Below are positions 31,383-45,100 of a DNA stretch of 64,000 nucleotides, piece by piece. Under the pieces are notes generated by a model. The model did not search any database and had not been told where the DNA came from. It saw only the letters and a list, made by a program, of their open reading frames with translations. How positions within the stretch are numbered: position 1 is the stretch's first letter; each line of letters starts with the position of its first letter. The translations under genes were made by a program, and so were the position numbers. Where the stretch lies: positions 23,045,105-23,109,104 of the forward strand of contig OZ020523.1 in assembly GCA_963971425.1 (NCBI GenBank), in the 5' to 3' direction. This stretch comes from Bryoerythrophyllum caledonicum (taxonomy: Eukaryota > Streptophyta > Bryopsida > Pottiales > Pottiaceae).

Positions 31383-33392
31383 TAGTGGCCTAGAAAACGG
31401 TGACCACTTGGTCAATTGATATACAGTGCTTGGGCGACTCAGCGTAATCGCATCAGTTGACGCGCAGCCAATGAACCGTGACTCGGCGGACATCGGGCCT
31501 GACGGAGCCACGAGATCAAGGGACTTGAACTGCGGAGCGAGATCTGGGACGCGCGTTGCACTCTACCGCGTTACGGGCGCAGCGTTCGTTGAAGAAGTCT
31601 CCACACTCGCACCTCGACCGCGCTTGCCGGACACAGAGAATTCCATCGTTTCGCGCACAAGCCGAGGTTTCTACGAGGAGCCGAGCACCCTCTCCTTGCT
31701 AGCCGCTGTGCATATTGTTACTGCAGTCGCGGATTCATGAAGCTTGCTCTTGCTGGAAGGACCTGTGAGACGAATGACCCGGTATGGCCGCGACCAGGCT
31801 CTTTGTCTGCTTCTGGTTTCTTGTATTGAGTCGCCAATGATGCATGGCTCAAAGGAAGGTGCGTAGTACAGATGTCTGGTGTGGTGATACAGGTGAGTAT
31901 TGTGGTGTCACTTTTTGATTTAGCGATGTATTGTAGTTGTTTCCGACACTTTCGAGGGGTTCTTCGTTGGTCTTGTATGGGTGATAGTCTGCGAGATTCT
32001 ATGATGTGTCTGGGAGGCAGTCGAGCACTTCAGAATTTCGGCGATCCGATGTCAGGCAGTGTTGGTTGGTGGTGGTGTTGTGTGTCGGTATCGTGGTTTC
32101 TACGAGCTTATCATTCAGTAGGTGGTGGCGAATCTTGGGCATACTAGAGTTGTTCGGGGGATTCCATTTGTTCTGTACTGCTTGGCTATAGTGAAGCACA
32201 AGAGGGGGTGAGCTGATGAGGTCCAGAGTTGATTGTGTCTCTGGTCGGGCCCTCGTCTTTTCTTTCCCTCTCAATCCTGCTCTCTTTCAGATTAGGACCT
32301 CGTGTGCAAGTGGTGATAACTGAGGTGGATTGGTGCTTGATGTCAGTCGTGATTTTCGGTGTTGTGTGTCTCAATGAAGGTAGGAGAAGCGTACTCCTGG
32401 TGGGGGAATGTGAGTGCTGTGTGGGTGGAACGTTGTGTGGAGTTTCAACTACGACTTGGATGAAGGGTGGCAGTGGACTAGTTCTACGCAGGTGGAGCTG
32501 AACCGTTTTCTGTCCAGGGTATACCACTGCTTGTTTGTGATATCGTCGGAAGCGCTTCCTGCAGGGGGTTACGTATCCGAGCTAGATCGGCAGAACGTGC
32601 TTGTCGAGGTAATCTCATACTGTCGCTTGGTTAATCTTCGGTGTATGTTTTCTTGGATCAAAGATGAGAAAAGGAAGAAAACTGAAGCAAATAGTGGAAG
32701 TAGCTTGCTGTAACTGACACCAATGCTTAGTGGCCTGTAAGGACTGGACAATTCTGGTTTGGTACTGAAACTGACGAGTGTTATCAGAGGCACATCCTGA
32801 GACGGTAACTGATAGTTTTCTTTTGTGGTCGTGTGGAAGAAGTCCTGACGATGGGGATTGGTGAAGGTGTTGGGCGTTCTGAGGATGATGTTACAAGGAT
32901 AGTTTGGGTGGAATTCGCTGCTACATGTGGGGCGAAAGCTGTGGGGGCACGTGATCGTTGAGTGGAGTTGCAGCTTGACATCCTCTGTTGGTCTCAGAAG
33001 TTGGAAAGTTGCAGGAGGTGGTGGGAGCACATTAATGCTGTGTTGTAGGACATTAGTGTCTAACTGGTTCAGTGACCATCGAACGTATGCGGTAGTGACA
33101 CTGGACCGGCACTTACAAACCGCGGGCTTCAGAGCCAAACACTTGCTTCTTATTGGCATCTTCAGGATGTCAGAAGGCAAACCATTACCACGTTCTTCCT
33201 ATTACCACCACTCCATAATTGATCCCGTGTGCACCCCATTAACAACCATTTAATCATTCATAGCTACAATTTAAGGTTTGATATTGGTCATGATCCCATA
33301 AACTTGGTCGGCGCTTACAGGTGCGGCTGGGGCAGTAATCGCGTACATGTCGCAGACCAGTCTGAAAACTTACCACTAATAATTATATCACA
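31383..33392 (+). promoter_or_regulatory. GC-richer region upstream of TNL A, possible promoter and 5' UTR exons
   Basis: Composition changes at about 31420. CpG dinucleotides are frequent to about 31740, after which the strand is GT-rich, as expected for transcribed intron-like sequence (possible donors such as CAGGTGAGT at 31891). Several open frames on both strands (for example 203 codons on - at 32569-33180) have repetitive composition and no recognisable motif. I infer leader sequence for TNL A but cannot locate a promoter. Confidence 0.3.
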
Positions 33393-36300
33393 ATGCGTCC
33401 CCTCCAGATCTGCTCCTTGCTTAGTTTTGCTGTAATCGGCTGGGTTATCGTACACGTCACTGTGACCAGGAATGGCATGAAGCGTTGGCTACGCCGGGAC
33501 AATCCGGCCCAAGAGACCAAACCTGATTTGGAATGTCCTTCCGAGAGGAACATAAGCGATGAGGAACATGTTGGTGTAGGATCAAATGATGTTGGTCCAT
33601 CTGATCAATGCAGGTATGTGATGACAATCAAAGATCTTCTGCTGAAAGAGATGGGTTTGTTGATTGGAGGGAAGGCTGTTCTTTGTAATACTCATGTGTT
33701 TGTATGAACTAGTTTGGGCCAATGACACGCATTAGTAATGAGGATGTGTTTAAATTTGTGGCATACCTAGGAAGCCAAGCGTGGAGGCAAGCGTGGAGGC
33801 ATGTGTGGAGGCAAGTATGGAGCCCAGCGTGGAGCCAAAGCATAGGATATTTCTGAGCCATAGCGGGGCCCAAAAGAACTTCACATGGCAACTATGTGAA
33901 GACTTGGAAAGAGTACAACACTATCCATTCTTTGATCGACGCGATGATAGCTTGCCAAAGGGTGAAGAGTTCCCACCCCTCATTTTTAAGGCTGCATGAC
34001 AATGCCGTATTGCAGTGTTGGTGATATCTGATGAGTTCTTCACCCATTCTAAGTGGCCTATGATAGAATTGAATGCATTTGTGAAGGCACAAGGATCCAA
34101 TAACCAAGGCTTGAAGATCCTACCATTGTTTCTTGGAATTACCATGGAACAATTTCATGATAAGAAGCGACAAGCACGGTGGTTCAAGAAATGGAAGGAG
34201 TTTGCTTGCACTGATGAGAGAATTGATGTGGAGGCATGGAAGGGTACTTTGTCAAAGATCCCAGGTGGATTAAATGCAATGGAGTATAATGGGGTTATTG
34301 AAGGGGAAGTGGTGGAAGTCGTTTGCAAGCTCTTATGCCCTGATGTGAAGTATGATGTGTCCCATGTGCAATCATTGGAACAATTGTGTGAGGTATGGAT
34401 AAGTCATTGTTTTCTATCCAAGCATGTGATACAATTGACTCTCATGTCCAGGTGCAATGAACTAGGATTAGGACATGTATTACAATGTATAGTTTAGCAA
34501 TAACTTGGTTTTTGAGCAATTTGTAAATGATACATGTCAAGGTCTCTAAATTGCTCTTGTGTTGATTTAGTGACGCTCAATTGTGAAGGTGTTTTTCAAT
34601 GGTTGAAATAAAATCTCATTGGCTTAGGAAATTGGATGAAATTTTGACATGCGATAATTGACTTTAAAGAGCCTTTAACACTTTCACCTACAAAGGTGGA
34701 ATGAAGTGGGTGGTTTGATTTCATCTTGTTAAATGGGAAACTCTTCCATGAAGTTTTGAGGTCCTAATTGTAATCCTCAAGAATCTTTGGCCACGTAGGT
34801 GCTTTGATAACTAATTGACGTGTTTTGATTGTCTAAGGGTTTAACATAGCTCACGGTGTTCTTCCTCTTGGCAGCCAATATTGAAGAAGATGAATACGGT
34901 TAAAGTATCTTCTCGGTTTGAAGTCAAAGTAGTTGGGTTGTATGGAATGGGTGGTGTTGGAAAGACCACCATCTCAAGGGCCATATGCAATGAAATGTTG
35001 GAAGATTTTAATGGAAGGGTTTGCCATGTGGAATTGGGAGGCAATGATCAAGTGGAATTGTAGAAGAGAGTCCTTCGAGAAGTGACGTATGCTAATGCAT
35101 CAATCTTGGAGATTGATCCTCACAAGGTGAGGCTTTGGGATGTTGATGGTACCAAAAGTTTTGATATTGATTATCCATTGTGTGTTGTGAGTAGATTTGG
35201 AAAGGTTAATTGATAGTAATTTTAGTGATATCACTTTCCCACCTTATTTATGAATTTCTAGTCCATTGTAGAAATGTTGAAGTTTCTTTTAGATGAGCTG
35301 TTTTCATGATACACTTGTATGATGTACGTTTTTGATTGTATGGTAAATTTAGTTTCATGTATGGTAAAATTTGGCTTCTAATATGTCCAAATCATGTTTG
35401 ACAGCTTGATGATTTATTGAAACAGCGCATGCATCGGCAAGAAGTGTTTCTTGTATTGGATAATGTATGGGATGATCAAGTTGAAGAAGCATTGAAGTAT
35501 CTCAAGATTGGCCACCATGCTAAAAGTATGGTGTTGGTGACATCGCGATCTATTAGAGTTTTGAATCGATTGGGCATTGAGGAATGCAATTGCATGGAGA
35601 TGTCAAATCTGGAGTATGAAGGAGCAAGGAATATACTCCTTCATTATAGTGGAAACTCTTGGGAATCCATTGGAGATGAAAGCAAATGGGAGATTGTTGA
35701 GAGGTGTGTAAAGAAATGTTACTTTTCAACGGGGGAGATATCATCATGGGATTTGGATGGAGTGAGGAGATTTCATCCGTTGGCACTGAAGGCCTTGGAG
35801 GCCCAATTAGTAACTACTGAAATCAAAGATTGGGATGAAGTGTTGAAGGTGTTGGATAAGTTCAACATGTGGAAAGACAAAGTGCACCTTGTGTTCTCAA
35901 TTCTTGGCTTGGGATATGATGCTCTACAAAAGGATCTGCAAGAGATATTCTTGGACCTTGCACTTTTTTGGAAGTCTAAGTTGATTGGGAATGCAAGGCC
36001 TGATTACGAGAGAATCGTCTTGGAGTGGGAATGGTTGTGCACATTGCATTCATTGTCTGAAGAAGATATGATTCTAAATGTAAGGCTTCTCTCATATTCC
36101 TTTTTGTATAATTTGATTTTGTAGAGGTAATGTGGTATGTTTTGAAAGTCACTCAAACTTGAAGTAGCATATGAAGCGAGTGAATGTTGATGATTGGCAT
36201 TATGGAGTTTCACATCCATGCACAATGATATAATGGGGCCTTGTTGTTGGTGTTGTTCTTTTAGGTGAAGGCTCTTGAACGAAAGGGGCTTTTGGAGAAA

Positions 36301-38169
36301 GTCAATGATATAACTAAGTTGGAATACAACATTCATGATTTGTACTATGAATTTGCCGAAGTAGAAGCACAAGCACGACCGTTTGAAGAAAGGCGGTTTC
36401 TGTTGAACAAGAATGGAACTGGTATACAACATTTGGAAGTGTATCCACCAAATGGCTCTTATTGGCCACATTTGAAAAGGCTTATCATTTGCAATAGTGA
36501 AGTGCAGAGCTTGAAGGGAGCAAATCTGCATCATTGTAAGAACGTGGAAGTACTAGTTTTGAAGGGTTGTGACCTATTGGAGGAGGTTGATGTGAGAGGG
36601 ATGGACAACTTGAGACTCTTGGTGGTTTTTGGTTGTGACATTCTCGGTAATCTAACAGGGCTTGACACATTGAAAAATCTTGAGTATTTTTTGTGCCATG
36701 CAAACTATCATGTTCGAATCAATCTTGCATGTCATTTAACAAGATTGCGGGTGGTAAGGGTATTTGGTGCAGTAGGTTTGCTTCCACCGGACCTCAACAA
36801 GTGCACAAAATTATATGAGGTTACTCTTCCTTCATATTGTAAGTTCTTTGACGACGATGAGGATGCTCCTTTAGATATTTGCAAATACCTGCCGACATCT
36901 ATACAAAAGCTTAAATTGTCGGGGGTTTTTGAATTACCGTTTCCTGGATTGGCCGCATTCACAAACTTGCAAGACTTGAATCTTTCTACTTGCTTTCGTG
37001 TGTGGGATTTGACAAGCCTATTTGAACTCACTTTGCTGAAGAAGCTGAACGTCGCATGGACAAAAATTTCCGAGATACCTAGTGGGCTGTGGAAGTTGAG
37101 GCGTCTACAGTACCTTGATGTGAGCAATTGCTTCAATCTCACGAGCATAGTTGGCATTGTTCAGGCAACGACCTTGCAGACAATCCTTGCACATGGTTGT
37201 GAGAAATTGGAGAAGGTGCCTGATGATTTGAGCACCTTACAGCATTTGGAGATGCTTGATTTACATGGGGCTGTCAAGATATCTAGGCTGCCGAGCCATC
37301 CCGAACATGAGCGGAAATTGAAAGTGAAAGTGGGCGGATGTTGGGGTTTGATTCCGACCCTTGTGTAGAGGCTCAGGGGGCCTGAGGTTGCACGGGATGC
37401 TTGTGTAGATGGATGCAACCAATTTTCATGTCAATCCATGGGATCATGGATTGCAGCGAAGAAGCGTGTCGACATTGCAGCCTTCAACTGGCTAAAGGAT
37501 GTTCTTGGTAATTTTGGATTTAATCGCCATGTCGTGGAATTAAATTGGTCACACTTGTTGGATGATGAAAATCAGGTCACTGATGTTTTAATAAGAGGAC
37601 TATGTGAACATGACGTTCGTGGGAGCAGAGGCACGATCAGTCTTGCTGATGTGTTAAAGGATGTCACAATGTGTGGAAGAATTAGAGATCATCTTTGGTG
37701 GACTGTAGTGGCAACATCACCATGTACGTTCAAAGTTGTGACGAGGGGGGCAGTGATGGAGCCATGGAAGAAAACCCTCCTTCACCACACGATAAAGACT
37801 ATGCTCCCTCATTTTCTATTTGTGAGAAGGAAGATCATCAAGAAGATTATGTTGGATACTAGTGACGATGAGGACAAAAAGCAGGGAGATGAGGGAGATG
37901 AAAGCAGTAGTTGGTTTGTGAAGACGCGGCTTTACCAGGCAATAGTGGTTGTATTGCAAAAGTGTACAGAAAATCTTGAGGATGCATGTGACCAAGGCAT
38001 TGACCCTATGCGTTGCCATGAGGGCAAGAAACTTGTTCACATTTTTCTATGTGAACTTGAAGCGATGAACAGTGAAGAGCTAGAAGATGGAAGTATGTTG
38101 CAAGCGTTGATGGATAGGTATGGAAAAGATTACACTATCCGATACAAAGAACTTTTTCCGAACTTCTAG
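33393..38169 (+). pseudogene. TIR-NB-LRR (TNL) immune receptor A, five exons, in-frame stops
   Basis: Exons 33393-33613, 33771-34392, 34875-35126, 35405-36079 and 36265-38169 have GT/AG borders and consistent phases; joined they give about 1,225 codons. Exon 1 has a hydrophobic segment (LLSFAVIGWVIVHV) and an acidic stretch. Exon 2 has Val-Glu-Ala-Ser repeats and a TIR domain (RIFLSHSG to VISDEFFTHSKWPMIELNAF). Exon 3 has the P-loop GMGGVGKTT. Exon 4 has kinase-2 VFLVLDNVWDD, RNBS-B VLVTSRS and a GLPL-like HPLALKAL. Exon 5 has an MHD-like NIHDLYYEFA, leucine-rich repeats and a long C-terminal domain. Stops: TGA 33997, TAG 35061, TAG 37366. At 35061 paralogue C has CAG, so the first base changed. 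Coding-like acidic sequence continues past the TAG at 38167 to 38286. TNLs trigger defence through TIR NADase activity; this copy is probably dead. Confidence 0.85.
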
Positions 38170-40901
38170 TTTGAAAGCAGTCTTGGAGAAGAAATTGTAC
38201 ACTTGGGTAGAAGATATTCTGAATTTCTTAACGATTATGAGTACGATAGTGAAGAAAGTAATCCTGAAGACATTTTGGATGGATGAGATTTGAATTTTGG
38301 CTTTTTTTTTGAAGATTTGTAGATGATACCACACCTAGTTGTCACTACTTGGATAGTGGCTTTTGGAGGTAGTCACATGGGTTAACAAAGTACTAGGGTA
38401 GAGTCACTAGGAATTCCAGTGAGAAAAGCATCAGACAACATGAACACAGTTTGATGGATGGAACGTTTCATCTCAAGTTATTGGGAGCGCAACATTGTGA
38501 ATTATGTAGGAAGAATGTAAACCAATTTTGCAAATGCGCTAGATATTCAAGAACATGAGAGTTCGAATTATGTTCACAATTTGCAGCTCACGTTATGTCG
38601 TAATTTATGATGATTCATAATCATGCCTCATTACAAGACTAAATATCACATATCATCACTTGTGTAGTTGTGCCCTATTTGGATTCTACTCAGATGATGT
38701 TCGGCTTATATTCTAGTGATGTCCCTTTAAGTAATCAAGTGATACTATCGCAAATATCACTTATGAAAGTCCTACCCGGAGGGCTTTTCCAGCAAAGAAC
38801 CGTGTTGAAGGAGCTGGAATGGCACACCGCTGAGAACGAAGAGACTCTCTACAAGTCTGCTCAGCTTCAACAGCATCTAGGCTTGGGAAATCAACTCGTG
38901 TTCAGCTTCTAGTTCTAGCAAGTCAATATATCAAGGTCTGTTTTCATGTTTTACCCTCCCCTACTATACATCCGAATGAAACAATGGTTTATTTGTGATA
39001 AATTATCACAGATCATAGCGTGTTTGTAAGTTTCTTTGCAAAATCATTGATGACACCAAAATGTGAAATCTTAATGTCTCCAATTCCTTCATATTGAATA
39101 GGGTACTGAATAGATTTAGTATCAAGAAAATCAAGTACTATTTATCAATGAAATCTATGTAATAATACGTAATTGAAACCGAGTGGATGCAACTCTAAAA
39201 GATTTGAAATGTTCACTAAGATGACACATTCTTATTAATTTCTTTCCATAACGTGCAATGGTGCTCAAAATGGTGTAGCGTTGAACTGCCATCAATAAAG
39301 TCGTCTATTTTAGTGTATCACTAAAATTGCACCAAAGTCAAGTACTTCACATAGATACCCACTCTTGCATTGTTTAGATTATAAGGCCAACATCGACAAC
39401 AGCTAAAGTAGTAGGAAACTGATAACACAATGCGAGCAACGTAGACCTTGGGCATCTTCCCAACGAAATTTTGTTTTCCAAAGTTTCAAACACAAAACTT
39501 TGAGATTTCTCTCCTCTTCTACACTTCCTACTTCAACAAAGAACAATGATCTTTATCTTGACTATTTGGATCAAGATTTTATTAAACAAAACAAAATTGA
39601 GTTTACAAGAAAATACAAGGTACTTGAATTGAGTTCCTTCGGTTCGAAAATTGTTTTTAGTGTGCTAGAAGAAGCCTTTGATACATCCAAAAATGGTGGA
39701 CTAGAACCTGTCGTTTTTTCATTTTGCACTAGAAGGAACCTAGGGTGCGTTTTTCATTCAAAAGTGTCGCTCTTCACTCACTAAACGTCGCTCTTCGTTC
39801 ACTGGAAATCGGAAAAGCGTTTAATTTATTTTGTCCTTTGTGACCTAACTGACTCCCACGTTCACAAAATCCTCAAAATAGTGAATGAAAAACGACAGGG
39901 TTTGTTGTAGTGCTGTCGAGTGAGCAAGCCCCTAGGCATTGCTTAGGAATTTTTCAAAACGTTGCTAAACACCTTGTTTTCTTGTAGTGAATGTGCATTT
40001 TGTCCAAGAATACTTCGATTTTGATGAAGACAACACACATTCAGGTCAGAAGATGGAAGAAACGAGCAAGGAGATGGAAATGTGACAATGACACTATTTG
40101 ATCTGTTAATTCCAAGACATCAACTTTGCTTTCTTTACCTCACAATCAAGTGAAACATTCGTGATTTTCACGACTACAGTTGATCTCACAATCAAATATG
40201 AACATCCTTCGACATGGAACTTCTAACGTTGTTGTTGGACTTTGAGTTCATGAGTGTCATCGCTTGGATGAAATTTATTGGATGATATATGTCGAGGATG
40301 TGTTGGGATTTGTGGCATGTGTAGGGAACCAATAAATTTCAATGTTGAGATGGTTTATTAGATGATTTAAATCTGAAATTTATTAGATGATTTCTGTTAG
40401 ATATGAATATTATGAGGTGTTGAGTGATTGATGTTTCATATTGTTGAGGATGTGCTGGGATTTGTGGCATGTGTAGGGAACCAAGATGCGAGCATGTTTT
40501 CTTATATATGGTTTAAACACTAATTGGCTCTTTGACAATCTCGAGTGATACATGTCAAGGTTTTTAGGTTGTCTCTTCTATCAATTCAAAGGATTTTGTG
40601 ATGCTCAATTGTGGAAGTGTCTTATTGATGCTAAGTAGCTATCTCATTTGTCTTAGGATATTGGATGTGTTTAACATGTAATGCTTGTCATGAATGAGCC
40701 TTTACCATTTATAGAACGGTTGGAATATAATTGAATTATTGATTTCACTTTGTCGAATGAAAGATTTTGCTTGTGGAGTTTTAAGGCCTTAATTGTGGAC
40801 CGTGAGATTCTCTTGTTGTGTATGTGCTTTGACAATGAGTTCTTGCAATTCTTTTTGTTTCGGTTTTGGTTTCACCATGTAGTGTTTTTCTATATCGGCA
40901 G
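38170..40901. other. non-coding region between TNL A and TNL C
   Basis: 38170-38286 continues the TNL A frame after a TAG with acidic residues. 38400-38670 is the 3' flank shared with TNL B. 39480-39900 has a hairpin MITE. From about 40240 the sequence resembles the intron upstream of the TNL A P-loop exon (TGATACATGTCAAGG, TTTGTGATGCTCAATTGTGGAAG), so it belongs to TNL C, although its TIR exon is missing. Confidence 0.5.
39707..39899. mobile_element. short MITE with inverted ends CCTGTCGTTTTTTCATT
   Basis: CCTGTCGTTTTTTCATT at 39707 is inverted as AATGAAAAACGACAGG at 39884-39899. The interior has repeated GTCGCTCTTC. Target duplication is unclear. Confidence 0.55.
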
Positions 40902-41525
40902 CCAATAAAGAAGAAGCTAGAGGAGGTTGAAGTCTTTTCTTGGTTCAAAGTGAAAGTAGTTGGGTTACATGGAACGGGTAGTGTTGGAAAGACCACCATC
41001 TCAAGGGCCATGTGCAATGAAATGTTTGGGAATTATAGTGGTAAGTATGCCATGTGGAAATGGGAGGCAAGGATCAAGTGGAGTTACAGAGGAGAATCCT
41101 TGGACAATTGACACATGCTAATGCATTGATCTTGGAGAATGATTTTAAGAAGGTAAGATTCTAGGATATTGATGGAAACAAAACATGGTGTGGTGGGCAT
41201 ATGTTCTTATTTTCATACTCTAATATGTGTTGTAAGTGATAGTGAAGTCTGTTTTATTATTGAAATGGAAACTTCTACTTGGATGGCTTGTTTGATGGGA
41301 ACTTTTGGCTTGTTATTTTTGTGTGATTTGCTACTTGAATGTGTTCAGCATTTTAGGTGCGTGTTTGATAGTTTGACATAATGTGTGTTGATAACATTTG
41401 ACAGCTTGATTACTTATTGAAGCAATGCATGCATTAGCAAGAAGTGTTTCTTGTGTTGGATAATGTATGGGATGATGATGTTGAGGAAGCATTGAAGTAC
41501 TTCAATGCTAGCCACCATGCAAGGG
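40902..41525 (+). pseudogene. TNL pseudogene C, left part (P-loop exon and start of next exon)
   Basis: 40902-41152 matches exon 3 of TNL A but is one base shorter (frameshift), and its P-loop reads GTGSVGKTT, with Ser replacing a Gly. 41405-41525 matches the start of exon 4 (QEVFLVLDNVWDD, then VEEALKYF). A TAG at 41435-41437 replaces a CGG seen in TNL A. The reading breaks in the middle of the RNBS-B region where the 12.8-kb element is inserted, and continues at 54380. Confidence 0.85.
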
Positions 41526-41529
41526 TATG
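41526..41529. other. target-site duplication TATG (left)
   Basis: TATG here and at 54376-54379. TNL A has a single GTATGG at the equivalent place, so the four bases were duplicated on insertion. Confidence 0.75.
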
Positions 41530-41560
41530 AACATGCAATTAAGCAATTATGCACTTAGCC
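41530..41560 (+). repeat. left 31-bp terminal inverted repeat of the 12.8-kb element
   Basis: Differs from the inverted right end (54345-54375) at two positions. It overlaps a hairpin-forming GCACTTAGCCAAGTGC that continues to 41566. Confidence 0.9.
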
Positions 41561-42125
41561 AAGTGCACTGGTTGCTGGTAGAAAGCCGCAAGTTATTTGC
41601 TCATAACTTTTTTTTAAATCAAAATTTGGCAAAAGTTTAGTAAGTTTTTTGTCAAAATTTTTTGGTGTTTGTCGTGTTAAACCTTGGCATCTTCATGTTC
41701 ATATCAGTAATATATTTTTTACATTTGCTACCTTTTTAAAAAATATATGATTTCTAATCTAGTTTACAAATCTTGCTACAAAATTATAATCATGTGCCCA
41801 AAGAGATTATAAATTTGTTATGAGTTATTATAGGATTTTTAGAGTAGTGCACTATAAATACAATGTGTAAGAGATACAAAAATATATATGCAGTTTCCTA
41901 AGACAGTGTAAAGTACCTCAGTGTATTTTATAATGCAAAACATACATAATCAAGCAATTCCACACTATTGCTGAGGAATTCTAAAATCAAACATATCATA
42001 TGGACCACCCAATATATAAATATATACCACCCATCGAACGATAGACACATCTCAAACTGCATTATACTAACGTATTTGCCACCTAAATTGCGTGCATGCT
42101 CTACTATAGTATATAGCTCCAGGGC
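41561..42125. other. left subterminal region of the 12.8-kb element
   Basis: AT-rich with no gene. Presumably holds transposase binding sites and the 3' end of the - strand gene. Confidence 0.4.
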
Positions 42126-45100
42126 TCAGAGCTCATCTTCTGGCGGAACTACTCCCTCCACGTGTCCAATGGCGCTACCTATCATAGCGGACAGTTCATG
42201 ATCCTGCACTGGACGATCTCCCACATCTTCGATGCCAATGGACGCACACTCAACATATCGGTAATTGCCAGGAACACCCTCCCGCGTATGTCTTACCCTA
42301 TCATCATTGTAGAAAGAGCCATCCTCTGGATTGAAGGACATCTCTCGTTCTAACGAGAAGGTCCCTTGAAATGCAATGATGTCCTCAGATACGCTAGATC
42401 TTGGAACGGAAGGCAAACCTGGTCCGGTATCACTCTGAGCACCTCCGAACGTCTCTTGTGTCTCCGATACAGGCTCTGATTGAGAAGGTTGTGGAATCCT
42501 CCTCTGCACAAAAAAAATTCCAATGAATCCAATTTTTCTTCCTCCATCTCCAGCCTAGGACCATCAAATGTACGCCCCCCTCATGCCCCTACCCCAAAAC
42601 CAACATCCACTACACCGGTATCTTGCATCCTCTCTGTAGGTGTTGGAGACGTCTCCCTTGAAGTATCTTCCACCGCCGGCTGCGTTGATGGAATCCTCTC
42701 TCTTGGAGGAGACTGATTCACCCCATCTTCATCAGCATCTGAACTACTGCGAGATGAGAAATCTTCAGTGGTACCTGAACGTGACAATCTCTCATATAAA
42801 CCACCTCCATCCTCATTGTCGTCTTCATTCCTCACTCCACTAACCGCCTCTTCAGTCTCAGGTACAATGTTGCAACTAGTACTTCTTCCACCAGTCCTGA
42901 CCAACAGTTGTCATTGGAAATTGTCAGACAACTCATTGTACAGAAATGAAACTCTGTCTGTACATTTGTCAATGATGAAAACCTTAGATCCCTGGAAATC
43001 TCCTTCGAGGATCGTGGGAATGGCCATAGATATGTTACACGCCACTAAACTCCAACCACGGGGCAAGTATGAGCCCACTAGTCTTGTCAACTCTAATCGA
43101 GATCTCTCAAGTGAATCAACTTCAGAGGGTTGGCGTGCCTCACTCCAGTGATCCAAGAAAACAAGTGGAAGTGGAATGTTTCCAGAAACATAGTTCGGGC
43201 TAGGAGATGTACCCACAGGGTACTGCATACAAATCACAACATCGCCAATCGGTTTAACTACTTGCTCCAGATGCCCATTCTCTATAAAATCGAGAGCATA
43301 GGGATTAACCGAGTTCGGATCAAATGCCCAACATCCACATCGCATGGTACATCCCTCTGGAAGCTTCACCTTCGTGAAAAACTCTTCGTTGGCATACACG
43401 GCCGCTGGTAACAAGAAGATGACGTTCCATCGTTCAATATTTGCCATCCATAATATCAATTGTACAAAAGCTGTGGATAACTGGGCGTCTCCCCAATGAC
43501 CATCTCCATGCCTCCCACCGCCACGTCGACAATCAATCACCCACGAACATGATTTCCCCAACTCTATGTAGTCGGTGCGGAATAATCCTCTTCTACACCG
43601 AACTGGAAGAAGATTCTCTGTGTCGCTCTGGCCTAGCCTCTTGATTTCCATCTGCCATTCCCAATTAGTAGTAGCATGTCCTCCCACATCCACGGACAGT
43701 CCAATGTATCCACGCCCCCCTGCCGCAATGTCACCATAATGAAACCTGATGGAAGGGGGGATGAGGTAGCCTATGTCTTCGAATTTAGACACCTTCCCCC
43801 GCACAGGAGCAGTCCAAGTTTTTTTCGTGGCAGCATTCAAAAGCTTCTCAAAAGTATCAAGTTGTGCGTTACTCCTTGGAAAATACTTCCCTACACGGAT
43901 ACGAAAGAACTCCTCCATGGAATCAGGTGTATTTTCCTTGTTCTCCACCATCAACCAACGGATGGAGTTCATCACAGCTTCTCGTCTCTGATATCGGTCA
44001 ACCACACCGGCAATCGTACGAGGATGTGGATTCTTGTCTTTTACACTGTCGAAATAATATACTTGACGTGGTCTTACTCCATCCTCCCCCACCGGCTTCG
44101 CTGCAGCAGATTTTGCCAACCGAAGATAATATGGATTCGGAACCCTACCTAATGGCCTCAACCAATTCTCGGTCATCTCCTTCCTGGTTGGTCGTACATC
44201 CACATTTGGATCCAGCTCTTTCTTCCTCGCCATGTCCTTCCACTTGTCCTCTTCCTCCTTGCTGTAAAAGAGAATGCCGGCTTCGAAGCAATCATTGCTC
44301 GGATTCCACGCATGATTGATCAGATCCTCCATGTTTTGGGCCAACCTCTTCACCGTGACAACTCCATCCCCCTTGGGCAATTTATGCACTGCACTTGCCG
44401 CACTCACCAAAGCAACAGCCCTCCGCGCATCGTCCGCACATATTGTGCTATCAGGCCTCCCGTATAGATCCCAAATCTGACAGAGCTTCCTCAAATCCTC
44501 CTCCATGGTAGAATATGATTGTCTCTGAAACTCCGCCACATTGATCCGTGCAGACTACTCAATGTAGAACTAGCGATCATCATGCACCACAAAACAGGCC
44601 TCCTGCCGCTCGAACGTGTCTAGGTACACATTTAAAGGCATAGTACCATCTCTCCATTGCTGTTGTGCAAACTTACAAGCTGCTACTATGTGTTGCCCAT
44701 CCACCGGTTCCCAAATGATATGATCTTGAAGCCAAGAATACTGGGATCCCATAGCACCCTATGCAGAAGCACTCCCGTGTACAATGAATATGCGCTCAAA
44801 CTCTCATGCGGTTCCTATCAACGGAAATGGCAGCTCCTCCTTCTCAACGACACCATCATCGGTGGTAGTATGCACGATGTATCTGATCGGTCGAAGTACC
44901 AATCTACTTACCCGAGTCGCGGATTCAGGGTCTCTCAAGCGATTAAATACTTCTCTGACCCTCTTCTGTGATAAAACCCGGTGGTTCGTTTCCGGATTCT
45001 CCACAGAGACAATGCGGTCTATGTGTGCCTTAAATACAAAATTCCCCCACACTGATCCTTTTGCAATCTCCTCCGTTATAGGCACTGGTGCTTTTAAATA

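Noticed and set aside
32569-33180. 203-codon open frame on the - strand upstream of TNL A
   Set aside because: Composition is Ser/Pro/Thr-biased, the opposite strand has GT-rich intron-like sequence, and no motif is visible. Likely a shadow.
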